Below are positions 27,332 to 35,854 of a stretch of 54,184 nucleotides of DNA, one piece after another (the first letter of the stretch is position 1; the number at the start of each line of letters is the position of its first letter). Source of the DNA: Oscillospiraceae bacterium. GTDB lineage: Bacteria; Bacillota; Clostridia; Oscillospirales; UBA644. The notes under the pieces were generated by a model. It did no database searches. It saw nothing but the letters and a program-made list of their open reading frames with translations, and had not been told where the DNA came from. Made by a program: the position numbers and the translations under genes. The DNA lies in NCBI GenBank assembly GCA_902783255.1, contig CACZQB010000032.1:1-54184 (forward strand), given 5' to 3'.

Positions 27332-28279
27332 ATGCCTAACGAACTAAACGCCGGTCTGGTTGCAGGTGGAGCCGTTGTGATCCTGCTTCTTGTGATCATC
27401 ATAAGCAATATCAAAATCGTATCGCAGGCCCAGGCAATGGTAGTAGAACGCCTCGGTGCCTATGTAAAAACATGGCAGACAGGTCTGCATATTAAAATTC
27501 CGTTTATCGAACGCGTCGCAAAAACCGTAACTTTAAAAGAGCAGGTCGTTGACTTTGCGCCTCAGCCTGTAATTACAAAAGACAATGTTACGATGCAGAT
27601 AGATACGGTAGTGTATTTTCAGATCACCGATCCGAAGCTTTTTGCGTACGGCGTAGATAATCCCATGTCCGCAATTGAAAATCTCACGGCAACAACATTG
27701 CGTAATATCATCGGCGATCTTGAGCTTGACGCAACGCTTACATCAAGAGATCTCATCAACACTAAAATGAGATCGATACTTGATATAGCAACAGATCCGT
27801 GGGGAATAAAAGTAAACCGCGTCGAATTGAAAAACATCATTCCTCCCAAAGAAATCAGAGACGCAATGGAAAAACAGATGAAAGCTGAGCGTGAAAGACG
27901 AGAAGCGATCCTTCGCGCCGAGGGTGACAAGAAGAGCGCTATTCTTGTTGCAGAAGGTCAGAAAGAAAGCGTGATCCTTAAAGCAGAAGCTCAGAAACAG
28001 GCGGCTATACTTGCCGCAGAAGCGGAAAAAGAAGTAAAGATAAGAGAAGCGGAAGGTGAAGCAGAAGCTATTCTGAAAGTTCAGACCGCCGTTGCAGAGG
28101 GTATAAAGCTTGTGAACGAGGCAAATCCGTCAGATGCAGTGATTGCCATAAAGTCACTTGAAGCGTTTACAGCTGCTGCGGACGGTAAGGCTACAAAGAT
28201 AATAATTCCGTCTCAGATCCAGTCTGTAGCGGGACTTGCAGCATCCGTAAAAGAACTTGTAAATAACGATAAGGAGTAG
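27332..28279 (+). CDS. SPFH/Band 7 (stomatin/slipin-like) membrane protein
   Basis: A 315-residue protein with one N-terminal helix (about 8-27), then the SPFH domain (VSQAQAMVVERLGAYVKTWQ, DNVTMQIDTVVYFQITDP) and a long Ala/Glu/Lys-rich coiled coil (about 180-260) with repeated ILVAEGQKE-like units. The C-terminal segment ends near IIIPSQIQSVAGL, as in QmcA/stomatin homologues. Such proteins form large membrane rings or scaffolds. It lies between nfeD and a tandem-HTH gene whose start is 4 nt downstream. The leader before ATG 27332 has only a weak ribosome-binding site (GGTGAAAAA). Confidence 0.93.
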   Translation: MPNELNAGLVAGGAVVILLLVIIISNIKIVSQAQAMVVERLGAYVKTWQTGLHIKIPFIERVAKTVTLKEQVVDFAPQPVITKDNVTMQIDTVVYFQITDPKLFAYGVDNPMSAIENLTATTLRNIIGDLELDATLTSRDLINTKMRSILDIATDPWGIKVNRVELKNIIPPKEIRDAMEKQMKAERERREAILRAEGDKKSAILVAEGQKESVILKAEAQKQAAILAAEAEKEVKIREAEGEAEAILKVQTAVAEGIKLVNEANPSDAVIAIKSLEAFTAAADGKATKIIIPSQIQSVAGLAASVKELVNNDKE

Positions 28280-28283
28280 AAAA

Positions 28284-28871
28284 ATGTCTCAGAAAAGATA
28301 TTCAACCGACTATAAGCTTGCAATCGTCGACAGAATAGAAAACGGTGAATCGCGCAATTCAGTTGCTAAAAAAACAGGACTTTCCACACTCACCATAAAA
28401 AGCTGGATCGACAGAAAAGATCAGCTTATACAGACGCTGCTTGAAGAAGCTAAGAACAGAAAAAACACGAATCGCAAAAAACGTTACAATGAAAAAGTAA
28501 AAGAAATAGTCGTTAAAAGAATAGAAGACGGCGAGAGCGTTTATAAAGTAAGCAAAGAGCTCGGTATTCCTTATCTTACAGTAAAAAACTGGGTCATCGT
28601 TACTCTTAATAAAGAGCCCGCCGAAAAAATAAGCATTCCCGATACAAGCGATGTTATCATATCCGAAGAGGAAAAGCAGGAGCTTATTTCCTACATGGAG
28701 GAAAATGCAAAAAAAGAAACTCCCGAAGACTCGATGCTGAGAAGCATTGATAAACAAAATGAGGAAATTGCGGATCTGAAAAAGCAGATTTCCGAACTTC
28801 AGGAAGAGATAGATATGCTCAAAAAAGCAGCTATTGCATTTGCAAAAATGATTCCTTCCGATGTCAGCTGA
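28284..28871 (+). CDS. Tandem helix-turn-helix protein resembling IS3-type OrfA
   Basis: A 195-residue DNA-binding protein. Two similar helix-turn-helix units lie at about 5-45 (RYSTDYKLAIVDRIENGESR, then a SVAKKTGLS helix) and 66-106 (YNEKVKEIVVKRIEDGESVY, then KVSKELGIPYLTVKNW). A heptad-rich coiled coil at about 155-190 ends EIDMLKKAAIAFAKMI. That last motif and the first HTH closely resemble IS3-family OrfA, where the zipper dimerises the protein, but OrfA normally has one HTH and is followed by OrfB. No OrfB, inverted repeat or target duplication is present here. Four bases separate it from the SPFH gene and it has its own AAGGAG site, so it is an operon member, probably a domesticated regulator. 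Confidence 0.75.
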   Translation: MSQKRYSTDYKLAIVDRIENGESRNSVAKKTGLSTLTIKSWIDRKDQLIQTLLEEAKNRKNTNRKKRYNEKVKEIVVKRIEDGESVYKVSKELGIPYLTVKNWVIVTLNKEPAEKISIPDTSDVIISEEEKQELISYMEENAKKETPEDSMLRSIDKQNEEIADLKKQISELQEEIDMLKKAAIAFAKMIPSDVS

Positions 28872-28887
28872 AAACCGAATAAAAACT

Positions 28888-28926
28888 GCCATACGCCGGC
28901 TTTAAACCTGCGTATGGCTTTTTTAT
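28888..28926. terminator. Bidirectional intrinsic terminator
   Basis: Stem GCCATACGC (28888-28896) with GCGTATGGC (28910-28918), inner GG/CC pair and a loop, followed by TTTTTT on the plus strand. The minus strand reads GCCATACGC...GCGTATGGCAGTTTTTATT, so it can also end the converging SIMPL gene at 28963. Confidence 0.9.
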
Positions 28927-28962
28927 TATTTCAAAAGCATCATAAATCGGCTATTTTCGTTA

Positions 28963-29625
28963 TTACACGATTTCCCATACAATTGTTACCGTGTCGGAAA
29001 CGCTTATATCATCGGGCTCTATATCCATGCTCAGTTTTTCTTCGGTATCAAAATCCGCAGTCGTTTTACTGAAAGCCATCATTCTGTTCATGGGCCTTAT
29101 CTCCATATTCAGCTCTGCCCTTGAATAATCGACGGATATTATTTCTTTCAGACTCACTCCCGCAGCATTTGTGAGCACAAGAGCTTTTTGATTTGCGTCT
29201 GCAACGGCTTTCTCAAGCAGGCTGTTTTTTGCCGCTTCCTGATCCTTTACGGTATAACTTATCGAAAATTCAGGATTCAGCGCGCTGTTTCCGAGAGAAT
29301 AAAGGATTTTTCCGAGCCTGTCATTGTCCGATTCAAACTCGATCTTCATCGTATGCCTGTATCTGTATCCCGCAAAACGCTGTTTGTATTCATTGTTTTC
29401 GCGATAGCTTTCGTATTCGGTATCCACGCTGAAATTAACAGTCTTCAGATCTTTTCTTTCAAAACCGAAAACCGAAACAATATCTTTCAGCTTTTCTGTA
29501 TCTTCCGAAGATCTTCGCAGCGCTTCTGCATAATCTTTGTAAAGACCGGTTAAGGTGATCGTGATTCGTGTTATATCCGGATGGATCTTGAGATTTCCTT
29601 TTCCTGTGATGCGTATCGTTCTCAT
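28963..29625 (-). CDS. SIMPL-domain protein (DUF541)
   Basis: A 220-residue protein. It begins with RTIRITGKGNLKIHPDITRI, the N-terminal strand pattern of SIMPL/DUF541 proteins, and continues with helix-rich KDYAEALRRSSEDTEKLKD, FERKDLKTVNFSVD and a strand ending VTIVWEIV. Unlike many family members it has no signal peptide, so it is likely cytosolic. The function of bacterial SIMPL proteins is poorly known. The ATG at 29625 follows GGAGGGAAAAC. The gene converges with the nfeD operon and shares its terminator. Confidence 0.88.
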   Translation of the reverse strand: MRTIRITGKGNLKIHPDITRITITLTGLYKDYAEALRRSSEDTEKLKDIVSVFGFERKDLKTVNFSVDTEYESYRENNEYKQRFAGYRYRHTMKIEFESDNDRLGKILYSLGNSALNPEFSISYTVKDQEAAKNSLLEKAVADANQKALVLTNAAGVSLKEIISVDYSRAELNMEIRPMNRMMAFSKTTADFDTEEKLSMDIEPDDISVSDTVTIVWEIV

Positions 29626-29639
29626 TTGTTTTCCCTCCT

Positions 29640-29872
29640 ATGGTTCTGATCGCATAAAAAAATCGTTTTTTCAAAATCGTATCTGATAATGGCGTTTTCG
29701 TGAAATACAACGGTCTGTCTTTCATCATCACCGGATACGATTTTCTCCGCACAGTCTCCTACAAAATCTATGCGTCGTTTTTTTTACGGAAATGCTCTGT
29801 GAGACGGCCATATCTCATCAAAACTGCGTCGGCATCGTATGAGTATATATCTGTTAATATCCTGCAATGCAC
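29640..29872 (-). pseudogene. Possible small frameshifted ORF between the Pr6Pr and SIMPL genes
   Basis: On the minus strand a GTG at 29872, 4 nt after AAGGA in the Pr6Pr stop region, opens a frame beginning VHCRILTDIYSYDADAVLMR. It ends at a TAG after an A8 run (plus strand T8, 29778-29785). A shift of one base there would continue into a second open frame (DFVGDCAEKIVSGDDERQTV and on to FEKTIFYAIRTIGG). Both halves have protein-like composition and no paired hairpin or repeat explains them. The 3' end is unresolved, since the second frame would run into the SIMPL gene. No family recognised; it could also be chance. Confidence 0.35.
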
Positions 29873-30555
29873 TAATTCCTTTTCATAAGTTTTTTTAACA
29901 TGTTGATGATCAGCAGATAAACATAACCTACTGCGATAAGAAAAATCAGTAAGGCAAAAATCCACCACATGGTCCCCATAAACGGAAGTTTATCGGAAAA
30001 ACCGAACGCGCCGGCAGGACTGCCCCAGTTGAGAAAAAAATACGGATAATTGATCCCCTCAGCAAATTCCCATCTAAGCGCATATCCTGTTCCTGCATAG
30101 ATCGCATACGCAGCAGGGGGAACGATCACGAAGAAAACATTGCGTTTAGCGATGTTGCAGTATATTCCCGTAATAAAAAAGTCAATGATCGAAATCGCAG
30201 GAACAATAACATGAGTGAGAATATTCTGAATATTCCACGCATATTCTCCGAGTGTCGGCGCTAAAACGAATGTGAAAACAACCCCTGTCAGAGTAATAGA
30301 TACGGTCCCGACAAATTTGATCACATACCAGATATGATTTACAGGCTTGTTCCTGATAATAAAAAATATCCCCGCAAGCGAAATGAGCGCGATTGCGATA
30401 TTTGACTGTATCGTAAAAAACATAAATACTGTGCTGCCGCCCATAAATGTGCCTTTTGAGGAGTATGCGCTCAAAAAAACGCCAAGAAATGCCGAAATAA
30501 ATACGATCACTTTGAGGATCATTGAGGTCACGCGTGTTTTAATCGGAATTATCAT
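29872..30555 (-). CDS. Pr6Pr family membrane protein
   Basis: A 227-residue polytopic membrane protein with about six helices. The pattern TIQSNIAIALISLAGIFFI, the loop FVLAPTLGEYAWNIQNILTH and IIDFFITG match the Pr6Pr (FAR-17a/AIG1-like) family as I know it. The conserved Trp, Asn and His residues lie in the first loop and third helix region. Function in bacteria is unknown. The start at 30555 follows CGGGAG, and a consensus-like promoter lies at 30634-30662. The stop overlaps the possible small ORF described next to it. Confidence 0.85.
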   Translation of the reverse strand: MIIPIKTRVTSMILKVIVFISAFLGVFLSAYSSKGTFMGGSTVFMFFTIQSNIAIALISLAGIFFIIRNKPVNHIWYVIKFVGTVSITLTGVVFTFVLAPTLGEYAWNIQNILTHVIVPAISIIDFFITGIYCNIAKRNVFFVIVPPAAYAIYAGTGYALRWEFAEGINYPYFFLNWGSPAGAFGFSDKLPFMGTMWWIFALLIFLIAVGYVYLLIINMLKKLMKRN

Positions 30556-30633
30556 ATATCGTCTCCCGTTTCAAATGCCGTTTTTTTTGTAAAATCGGTT
30601 CATTCAGCGTAACATGCATTTATTTTCGGGATT

Positions 30634-30662
30634 ATTATGACATAAGTAAAAGGATTTGTCAA
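30634..30662 (-). promoter_or_regulatory. Sigma-A promoter of the Pr6Pr gene
   Basis: Minus strand TTGACA (30662-30657), 17-nt spacer, CATAAT (30639-30634). The -35 box is exact and the -10 has one change. Confidence 0.72.
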
Positions 30663-30970
30663 TAGTGTTTGCCGTATTATTTTTGTCTGCAGCCGTGTTT
30701 GTAAAATAAAGCGATATTCGGGAAATTTTGGCAGAAAATCGTGGTTTTATCAGTCAAAACCAAGCATATCTTTATATATTGATCGATTTCTCCGGTTTTT
30801 AATTCTGTAAGCTGCTGTGAAAATCACATTTTTTGATGATTTTTGCCGCTTATGGATCAGGTAATTTGTGAAATTTTAAATTCGCAATCAAGAAAAACGA
30901 AGAAAACACAAGAAAAACGGAGAAAAATGAAGATTGCAAAATCACAGCAATAAAAATTTTTAAACGGGTA
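30663..30970. other. Intergenic stretch before rplM
   Basis: About 300 bases without an ORF. A purine-rich, A-dominated stretch (30888-30930, repeated AAGAAAAACG-like units) precedes the rplM promoter. I saw no hairpin resembling a ribosomal leader and no RNA gene. Confidence 0.5.
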
Positions 30971-30999
30971 TTGACAATTAAATGCTCTTGTGATATAAT
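30971..30999 (+). promoter_or_regulatory. Sigma-A promoter of rplM-rpsI
   Basis: TTGACA (30971-30976), 17-nt spacer, TATAAT (30994-30999), full consensus. It leaves only ~30 nt of leader before the rplM start, so there is no room for a structured L13 leader. Confidence 0.9.
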
Positions 31000-31035
31000 T
31001 TGCGGGTATTGAAAAATAAAACGGAGGATATAATC

Positions 31036-31467
31036 ATGTCAACATTCATGGCAAACGCTGCGAACATTGAACGTAAATGGTACGTTGTAGATGCAGCAAA
31101 CAAGCCTTGCGGCCGTGTTGCCGCAGAAGTCGCCGTTCTTTTAAGAGGCAAACATAAAGCGACATACACACCTCACGTTGACTGCGGTGATTTTGTAATT
31201 GTTGTCAACGCTGATAAAGTTATATGGACAGGCAAAAAACTCGATCAGAAACTGTATCGTCATCATACCGGCTGGGTAGGTGGTCTGAAGGAAGTTAAAT
31301 ACAGAACCATGATGGATAAAAATCCCGAATTCGTTTTCGAACTCGCCGTAAAAGGTATGATCCCCAACAACGTAATCGGACGCAGCGCTATGCGCCGTCT
31401 TCGTGTTTACAGCGGACCTGAGCACAAACATGCAGCTCAGCAGCCCGAAGTATTCAACATTGACTAA
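31036..31467 (+). CDS. rplM: 50S ribosomal protein L13
   Basis: A 143-residue L13. I start at ATG 31036, preceded by CGGAGG; an upstream in-frame ATG-like start at 31000 would lie at the -10 box. The sequence shows [52 protein letters not shown] and [19 protein letters not shown], all strongly conserved in L13. It is followed 14 nt later by rpsI, the usual pairing. The consensus promoter is at 30971-30999. Confidence 0.97.
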   Translation: MSTFMANAANIERKWYVVDAANKPCGRVAAEVAVLLRGKHKATYTPHVDCGDFVIVVNADKVIWTGKKLDQKLYRHHTGWVGGLKEVKYRTMMDKNPEFVFELAVKGMIPNNVIGRSAMRRLRVYSGPEHKHAAQQPEVFNID

Positions 31468-31481
31468 GGAGGACGAAACTG

Positions 31482-31883
31482 ATGTACGAATCCAAAAGAC
31501 CGTATTTTTACGGAACAGGAAGAAAGAAACATTCTGTTGCACGCGTTCGCGTTTATCAGGGAACAGGTAAAATTACCATCAACGGCAGAGATATAGATGA
31601 TTATTTCGGTCTCGAAACTCTTAAGCTCATTGTCCGTCAGCCCCTTGAAGCTACAGCTCTTACGGGCAAATATGATATCGAAGCTACCGTAGTAGGCGGC
31701 GGCGTTTCCGGTCAGGCAGGCGCTATCCGTCACGGACTTGCAAGAGCCCTCGTCGTTTCTGACGAAAACCTCAAGTCCACACTCAAAAAGGCAGGCTTCC
31801 TTACAAGAGACCCGAGAATGAAAGAAAGAAAGAAACCCGGTCTCAAAGCTGCAAGACGTGCTCCGCAGTTCAGCAAACGTTAG
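31482..31883 (+). CDS. rpsI: 30S ribosomal protein S9
   Basis: A 133-residue S9. The N-terminal YGTGRRK-like sequence (here [15 protein letters not shown]), the [14 protein letters not shown] segment, the central [19 protein letters not shown] and the C-terminal basic tail [14 protein letters not shown] reaching the ribosomal decoding site are all typical. It lies 14 nt after rplM and is read from the same promoter, with GGAGGA before ATG 31482. The gene is followed by a hairpin at 31904-31936. Confidence 0.98.
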   Translation: MYESKRPYFYGTGRKKHSVARVRVYQGTGKITINGRDIDDYFGLETLKLIVRQPLEATALTGKYDIEATVVGGGVSGQAGAIRHGLARALVVSDENLKSTLKKAGFLTRDPRMKERKKPGLKAARRAPQFSKR

Positions 31884-31903
31884 TATTATTTCCAAAAAGA
31901 CGA

Positions 31904-31936
31904 AAGCCCCGAAATCACATGATTCCGGGGCTTATT
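31904..31936. terminator. Bidirectional intrinsic terminator
   Basis: AAGCCCCG with CGGGGCTT (inner AATC/GATT pairing, loop ACAT) forms a strong stem. The minus strand continues TTTCGTCTTTTT, the plus strand ATTCATT. It ends rpsI and the converging solute-binding protein gene. Confidence 0.8.
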
Positions 31937-31950
31937 CATTATTCTGTAAA

Positions 31951-33357
31951 TTATTGCTGCGCAACGATATCTTCATACACCCAGTTAACATTTGCCGCAA
32001 TCGCTTCGTTTACAACCGTACGGATCGAATTGAACGCTTCAGTTGCTGATCTTGAGTGGGTGATCACGTTCGTGAACGCATCGTCCATTTTGCTTGACGC
32101 ATTTTCGCCGAGATCAAGATCGTGCCTGTAATTAATGTGTTCAAGCATAAAACTGTAATTATCAAAGTCTCTCTGATCGAAGAAAACGTAGCGTTCAAGA
32201 GATGTTCTCCATCCGCCTTCATCATCTATCGGTTCAAACATGCGGTCAAGGAATATGCCGATATCTGAAAGCTCATTGCCGCTGTATTTGATTACCCAGT
32301 TCAACCTTCTTACTTTATGAACATACGCAGAAACACAGTTTTCATCGCCGTTCGGTCCTTGCGGGTAATTAATAAAGCCGTATGTGATGTCATTTCCGGG
32401 CAGGTAGTTGCTTTCGTTGTTTTCAGTAAAATGCGTAGCATAATACGACTCTGTTGTTAAAAAAGCGGCGTTTTTATCTTTCATAAACACATTGACATCG
32501 CCTACGACATACAGATCCTCGTTATAAAGTCGTTTCAGGTATTCAAGGGCGTCTATGCCCTTCTGATTGTCAAGACCGAAAACATATTTGCCGTTTGAGT
32601 CTTTTTCTATTACCTGGCAGCCGTTTACAAACATGAAACCTAAAGCGTCACGTTCGGGCATGTTTGCAATATGGGGCGCAAATTTTGAATCGTATCCATA
32701 GTTTTTTGCTGCGTCCGCAACAGAGAAAAGAAGCTCTTCATATTCTTCCCATGTCCATCTTCCGTTTTCCTGATATTCATAGGGGAGAACAAGACCGAAA
32801 GAATTGAGCATATCTGTGTTGAATGTCATTGAGCACGCAAATTCGGGAGCGAAATCCCAGTTGTATTGATAAAGTCCGTATAGTTTTCCGTCAAATATGC
32901 CGTATTGACGAAAACGGAGAGGTCCGAATTTTTCGTCGTAGCCGTTGATGTTCGGAATATCATCCACAGGCGTAAGCAAACCTGCGCGATAAAGCTCAAT
33001 TCCGGCATTGGTGGCATGGCTGTCTATAACGTCGAGTGTCGGCATACCTGCTGCTACCTGCTCCATTACTCTTGTTCCGCCGTCCTGCCATGTAAGGAAT
33101 TCTATTTTACAGCCGAGTTCTTTCTCAATATTGCGGTAATGAGCACGCATTTTGTCTCCCGCATTACTGAAACCTTCGCTCGGATAAAACTGCGTTAACC
33201 ACGCTGTACCCCAGCGGAATGTTATATCCGACATGTCGATCTCAAGATCAGTGTCCAGGTCAACGTCAAAAACTTCCGGCGCTTGTGAGCATGATACTGA
33301 AAGCAGAACGGAAATCATCATAATGCTGAAAAAAAACAGAGAAACGGACTTTTTCAT
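31951..33357 (-). CDS. Extracellular solute-binding lipoprotein (ABC transporter family 1)
   Basis: From ATG 33357 (468 aa; a TTG two codons earlier is in frame). A lipoprotein signal peptide ends in the lipobox LSVSC, so the mature protein is membrane-anchored outside the cell. The acidic start of the mature chain (DVDLDTDLEIDMSD) acts as a linker. The body (GCKIEFLTWQDGGTRVMEQV, YGIFDGKLYGLYQYNW) is family 1 of extracellular solute-binding proteins, which mostly bind sugars or oligosaccharides. No permease or ATPase gene is adjacent, so its transporter lies elsewhere or it acts as a sensor. The ligand is unknown. Confidence 0.88.
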   Translation of the reverse strand: MKKSVSLFFFSIMMISVLLSVSCSQAPEVFDVDLDTDLEIDMSDITFRWGTAWLTQFYPSEGFSNAGDKMRAHYRNIEKELGCKIEFLTWQDGGTRVMEQVAAGMPTLDVIDSHATNAGIELYRAGLLTPVDDIPNINGYDEKFGPLRFRQYGIFDGKLYGLYQYNWDFAPEFACSMTFNTDMLNSFGLVLPYEYQENGRWTWEEYEELLFSVADAAKNYGYDSKFAPHIANMPERDALGFMFVNGCQVIEKDSNGKYVFGLDNQKGIDALEYLKRLYNEDLYVVGDVNVFMKDKNAAFLTTESYYATHFTENNESNYLPGNDITYGFINYPQGPNGDENCVSAYVHKVRRLNWVIKYSGNELSDIGIFLDRMFEPIDDEGGWRTSLERYVFFDQRDFDNYSFMLEHINYRHDLDLGENASSKMDDAFTNVITHSRSATEAFNSIRTVVNEAIAANVNWVYEDIVAQQ

Positions 33358-33378
33358 AATCAATCACCATTTTTTTTT

Positions 33379-33407
33379 ATTGTATCACATCCGTCCTGCT
33401 TTGTCAA
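33379..33407 (-). promoter_or_regulatory. Sigma-A promoter of the solute-binding lipoprotein
   Basis: Minus strand TTGACA (33407-33402), 17-nt spacer, TACAAT (33384-33379), one mismatch. Confidence 0.78.
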
Positions 33408-33629
33408 GAGAAAAATCGGGAAATATATATTCGTTATTCGTTTGTCCTGATCCTTAAGATAAGCATGTAATATTTTTCATTTAAAGAAACCTTTTATCAA
33501 AAAAACATCATACGGAAGCGGATATGCTGTTTATTGGTATCATGTTTTTGTTTTGTTTTGATCTTTTCATTTTTGCGTTTGATTGACAAATTTTATTATA
33601 ATTAAATTAAAAAATTATGATTTTTTCCA
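33408..33629. other. Intergenic stretch upstream of the wHTH gene
   Basis: A+T-rich and without ORFs; the whole gene-free gap runs 33358-33717. Apart from the divergent promoters at 33379-33407 and 33630-33658 it holds an extra TTGACA near 33582 with no good -10. No repeats or hairpins were seen. Confidence 0.45.
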
Positions 33630-33658
33630 TTGACAAAACAAAAAAAATGCTGTAAAAT
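33630..33658 (+). promoter_or_regulatory. Sigma-A promoter of the winged-helix gene
   Basis: TTGACA (33630-33635), 17-nt spacer, TAAAAT (33653-33658), one mismatch in the -10 box. Confidence 0.78.
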
Positions 33659-33717
33659 ATGATATAAAATTAACATAGCAATTATTCAAAAAAATGAAAC
33701 AAGGAGGATCAGTAAGT

Positions 33718-34785
33718 ATGATTTTTAATCCTGGAATGGGCAAAATTTATGATACGGCATTTTTCTTAACAGACTATTTTTACGATGTGTATACCGAAAA
33801 GAAATACTTATCGGTATATGAAGACACTGATTTTATGATAAAATGTCTGCATTTTTTAAGAGAGAGGACAGACAAAGTGCCGGATTATCTTTCGCCTTTT
33901 GCTCTTGTAAGACCGGATGGCAATTCGAGTCTTATTAAGTTTTTGCAGGAAGTAGGCGAAAATTATGCGGAAAATCTTGATCTGGAAACCGTAAACAATC
34001 TTTTTATTAACGAAAAAGAGTCACTCTTTAATATATTCATAAAAACCATTTTCGGCGACGATGCCGATATTTCCGAATTCAGAAAAAATCCTGCGTATTT
34101 TATTACTGAGATGGAAGAACTCAGCGATTCTTCAGAATTCAAGCTCAAAGTGACGTATATTCTCAACGATTTTGACTATGCCGTAAAAGTGCTGGCTGAT
34201 TATTTCAACAGAATATATAACCATGTCAGCGAACTGCACAAAAAATACGAAAAAGAAATACTTTATGCTTTTGAGCAGATAAAGAGCGGACTTAATCTCG
34301 AGCTTTATTCTCAGGAGTTTTCATACAGCCCTGAAAAATATGAGGAAACATACGTTGCGATCCCGCTCGTTAACCAGTTTGCCGTTTCATGCCATGTAAA
34401 GGGCAACAAAGCATTTATGCTTCTCGGTTACAGACATACCGAATGCTTCTGGAATCGCGGACAGACAAAACCCGTGGATGCAAAAAGATTTATAGTTACA
34501 GCCGGCAACGACATCCGCGTGGATCTTATAGACCTGATCGCAAAGTACGGCAAAATCACCATTTCAACGCTTTCTAAAATAATGGATATACCCATTACTA
34601 CCGTCGGACGCCACGTGGGCGGTCTCAGAAACGATAATATCATTTATATATCAAAGCGTGACGGACTTCAGCTGTTTTACAGCATAAACACGGCATATTT
34701 CAAACGTTTGAAGAATTCATTTGATAATTATGTCGATAAAACTGTTGCACTAGCTGAAAAGAATAAAAATAAACAAAAAGATTGA
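33718..34785 (+). CDS. Winged-helix DNA-binding regulator (ArsR-like C-terminal domain)
   Basis: From ATG 33718 (355 aa), about 9 nt after AAGGAGG; the ATG at 33694 lies before that site. The first ~270 residues are acidic, aromatic-rich and of a type I do not recognise. The last third contains a winged helix (GKITISTLSKIMDIPITTVG then RHVGGLRNDNIIYISKRDGL), typical of ArsR-like regulators, ending in a Lys-rich tail. The long N-terminal part may be a sensor domain. It stands alone behind its own promoter and a shared terminator; the neighbours give no hint of the regulated genes. Confidence 0.7.
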   Translation: MIFNPGMGKIYDTAFFLTDYFYDVYTEKKYLSVYEDTDFMIKCLHFLRERTDKVPDYLSPFALVRPDGNSSLIKFLQEVGENYAENLDLETVNNLFINEKESLFNIFIKTIFGDDADISEFRKNPAYFITEMEELSDSSEFKLKVTYILNDFDYAVKVLADYFNRIYNHVSELHKKYEKEILYAFEQIKSGLNLELYSQEFSYSPEKYEETYVAIPLVNQFAVSCHVKGNKAFMLLGYRHTECFWNRGQTKPVDAKRFIVTAGNDIRVDLIDLIAKYGKITISTLSKIMDIPITTVGRHVGGLRNDNIIYISKRDGLQLFYSINTAYFKRLKNSFDNYVDKTVALAEKNKNKQKD

Positions 34786-34797
34786 TCAATAAAAAAT

Positions 34798-34825
34798 CGG
34801 ACGTCGAAAAGACGTCCGGTTTTTT
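34798..34825. terminator. Bidirectional intrinsic terminator
   Basis: Perfect 8-bp stem CGGACGTC (34798-34805) with GACGTCCG (34811-34818), loop GAAAA, followed by GTTTTTT. On the minus strand the stem is followed by ATTTTTT. It lies between the converging wHTH and GGGtGRT genes. Confidence 0.93.
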
Positions 34826-34841
34826 GTCATACTGGTGATTA

Positions 34842-35840
34842 TTATTTGAGCGCTTCCGCAACAGCGACTGCGCATGCAACGGTCATACCAACCATCGGGT
34901 TGTTGCCTGCGCCGATAAGTCCCATCATTTCAACATGAGCGGGAACCGAAGAAGATCCGGCAAACTGAGCATCACCGTGCATACGACCCATTGAGTCTGT
35001 AAGACCGTATGAAGCGGGACCAGCTGCCATATTGTCGGGATGAAGTGTTCTTCCTGTTCCGCCGCCTGAAGCTACGGAGAAGTATTTCTTGCCGTTTTCT
35101 ATTGCCCACTTTTTATATGTACCCGCAACAAGGTGCTGGAAACGTGTGGGGTTGGTTGAGTTGCCTGTGATGGAAACGTCAACTTTTTCGTACTTCATTA
35201 TCGCAACGCCTTCAAGAACATCGTTTGCGCCGTAGCAGCGAACTTTTGCTCTTTCACCGTCAGAGAATTTTACTTCGCGAACGATTTTCAGTTCTTCCGT
35301 TGCAAAGTTGTAATCGGTTTCAACATATGTGAATCCGTTTATTCTTGAAATGATATAAGCTGCGTCTTTGCCGAGACCGTTCAGAATAATGCGAAGGGGT
35401 TTGGTGCGCACTCTGTCGGCTTTTCTTGCAATACCTATAGCGCCCTCAGCTGCTGCAAAGCTCTCATGTCCTGCAAGGAAGCAGAAGCAGTCTGTTTCTT
35501 CGCGAAGAAGCATTGCTCCGAGGTTTCCGTGACCGAGACCGACTTTGCGGTTTTCGGCAACAGAGCCGGGAATGCAGAACGCCTGAAGTCCTATACCTAT
35601 GGCTTCGGAAGCATCGGCAGCGTTGTTTTTATTGAGTTTCAGTGCGATAGCGCAGCCGAGAGTGTATGCCCATACGGCATTTTCAAATGCAATGGGCTGA
35701 ACGCCTTTGACTATGGCGTCAACGTCTATGCCCTTTGAAAGGCAGTAATCGCGAGTTTCTTCAATAGATGAAAAACCGTATTCCTTTACGGTCTTGTTTA
35801 TTTTGTCGATACGTCTTTCGTATCCTTCAAACAATGCCAT
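34842..35840 (-). CDS. GGGtGRT protein
   Basis: A 332-residue protein containing the family's name-giving motif GGGTGRT (259-265), followed by LHPDNMAAGPASYGLTDSMG and GLIGAGNNPMVGMTVA near the C-terminus. Conserved Cys residues (C33, C63, C89, C118, C120, C202) could bind a metal or cluster; their roles are not known. It is found in anaerobic Bacillota next to an Fe-S scaffold-like protein, as here, 14 nt downstream of it. I know no assigned reaction. The two genes are expressed from the promoter at 36616-36644, and the unit ends at a bidirectional terminator. Confidence 0.88.
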   Translation of the reverse strand: MALFEGYERRIDKINKTVKEYGFSSIEETRDYCLSKGIDVDAIVKGVQPIAFENAVWAYTLGCAIALKLNKNNAADASEAIGIGLQAFCIPGSVAENRKVGLGHGNLGAMLLREETDCFCFLAGHESFAAAEGAIGIARKADRVRTKPLRIILNGLGKDAAYIISRINGFTYVETDYNFATEELKIVREVKFSDGERAKVRCYGANDVLEGVAIMKYEKVDVSITGNSTNPTRFQHLVAGTYKKWAIENGKKYFSVASGGGTGRTLHPDNMAAGPASYGLTDSMGRMHGDAQFAGSSSVPAHVEMMGLIGAGNNPMVGMTVACAVAVAEALK

Positions 35841-35854
35841 CAGATCCCGCCTCC

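Noticed and set aside
28284..28871. Active IS3-type insertion sequence
   Set aside because: No OrfB, no terminal inverted repeats and no target duplication flank the gene; it keeps tight operon spacing with the SPFH gene.
30556..31035. L13 leader RNA regulating rplM
   Set aside because: The rplM promoter leaves only about 30 nt of leader, which is too short for the known structured L13 leader.
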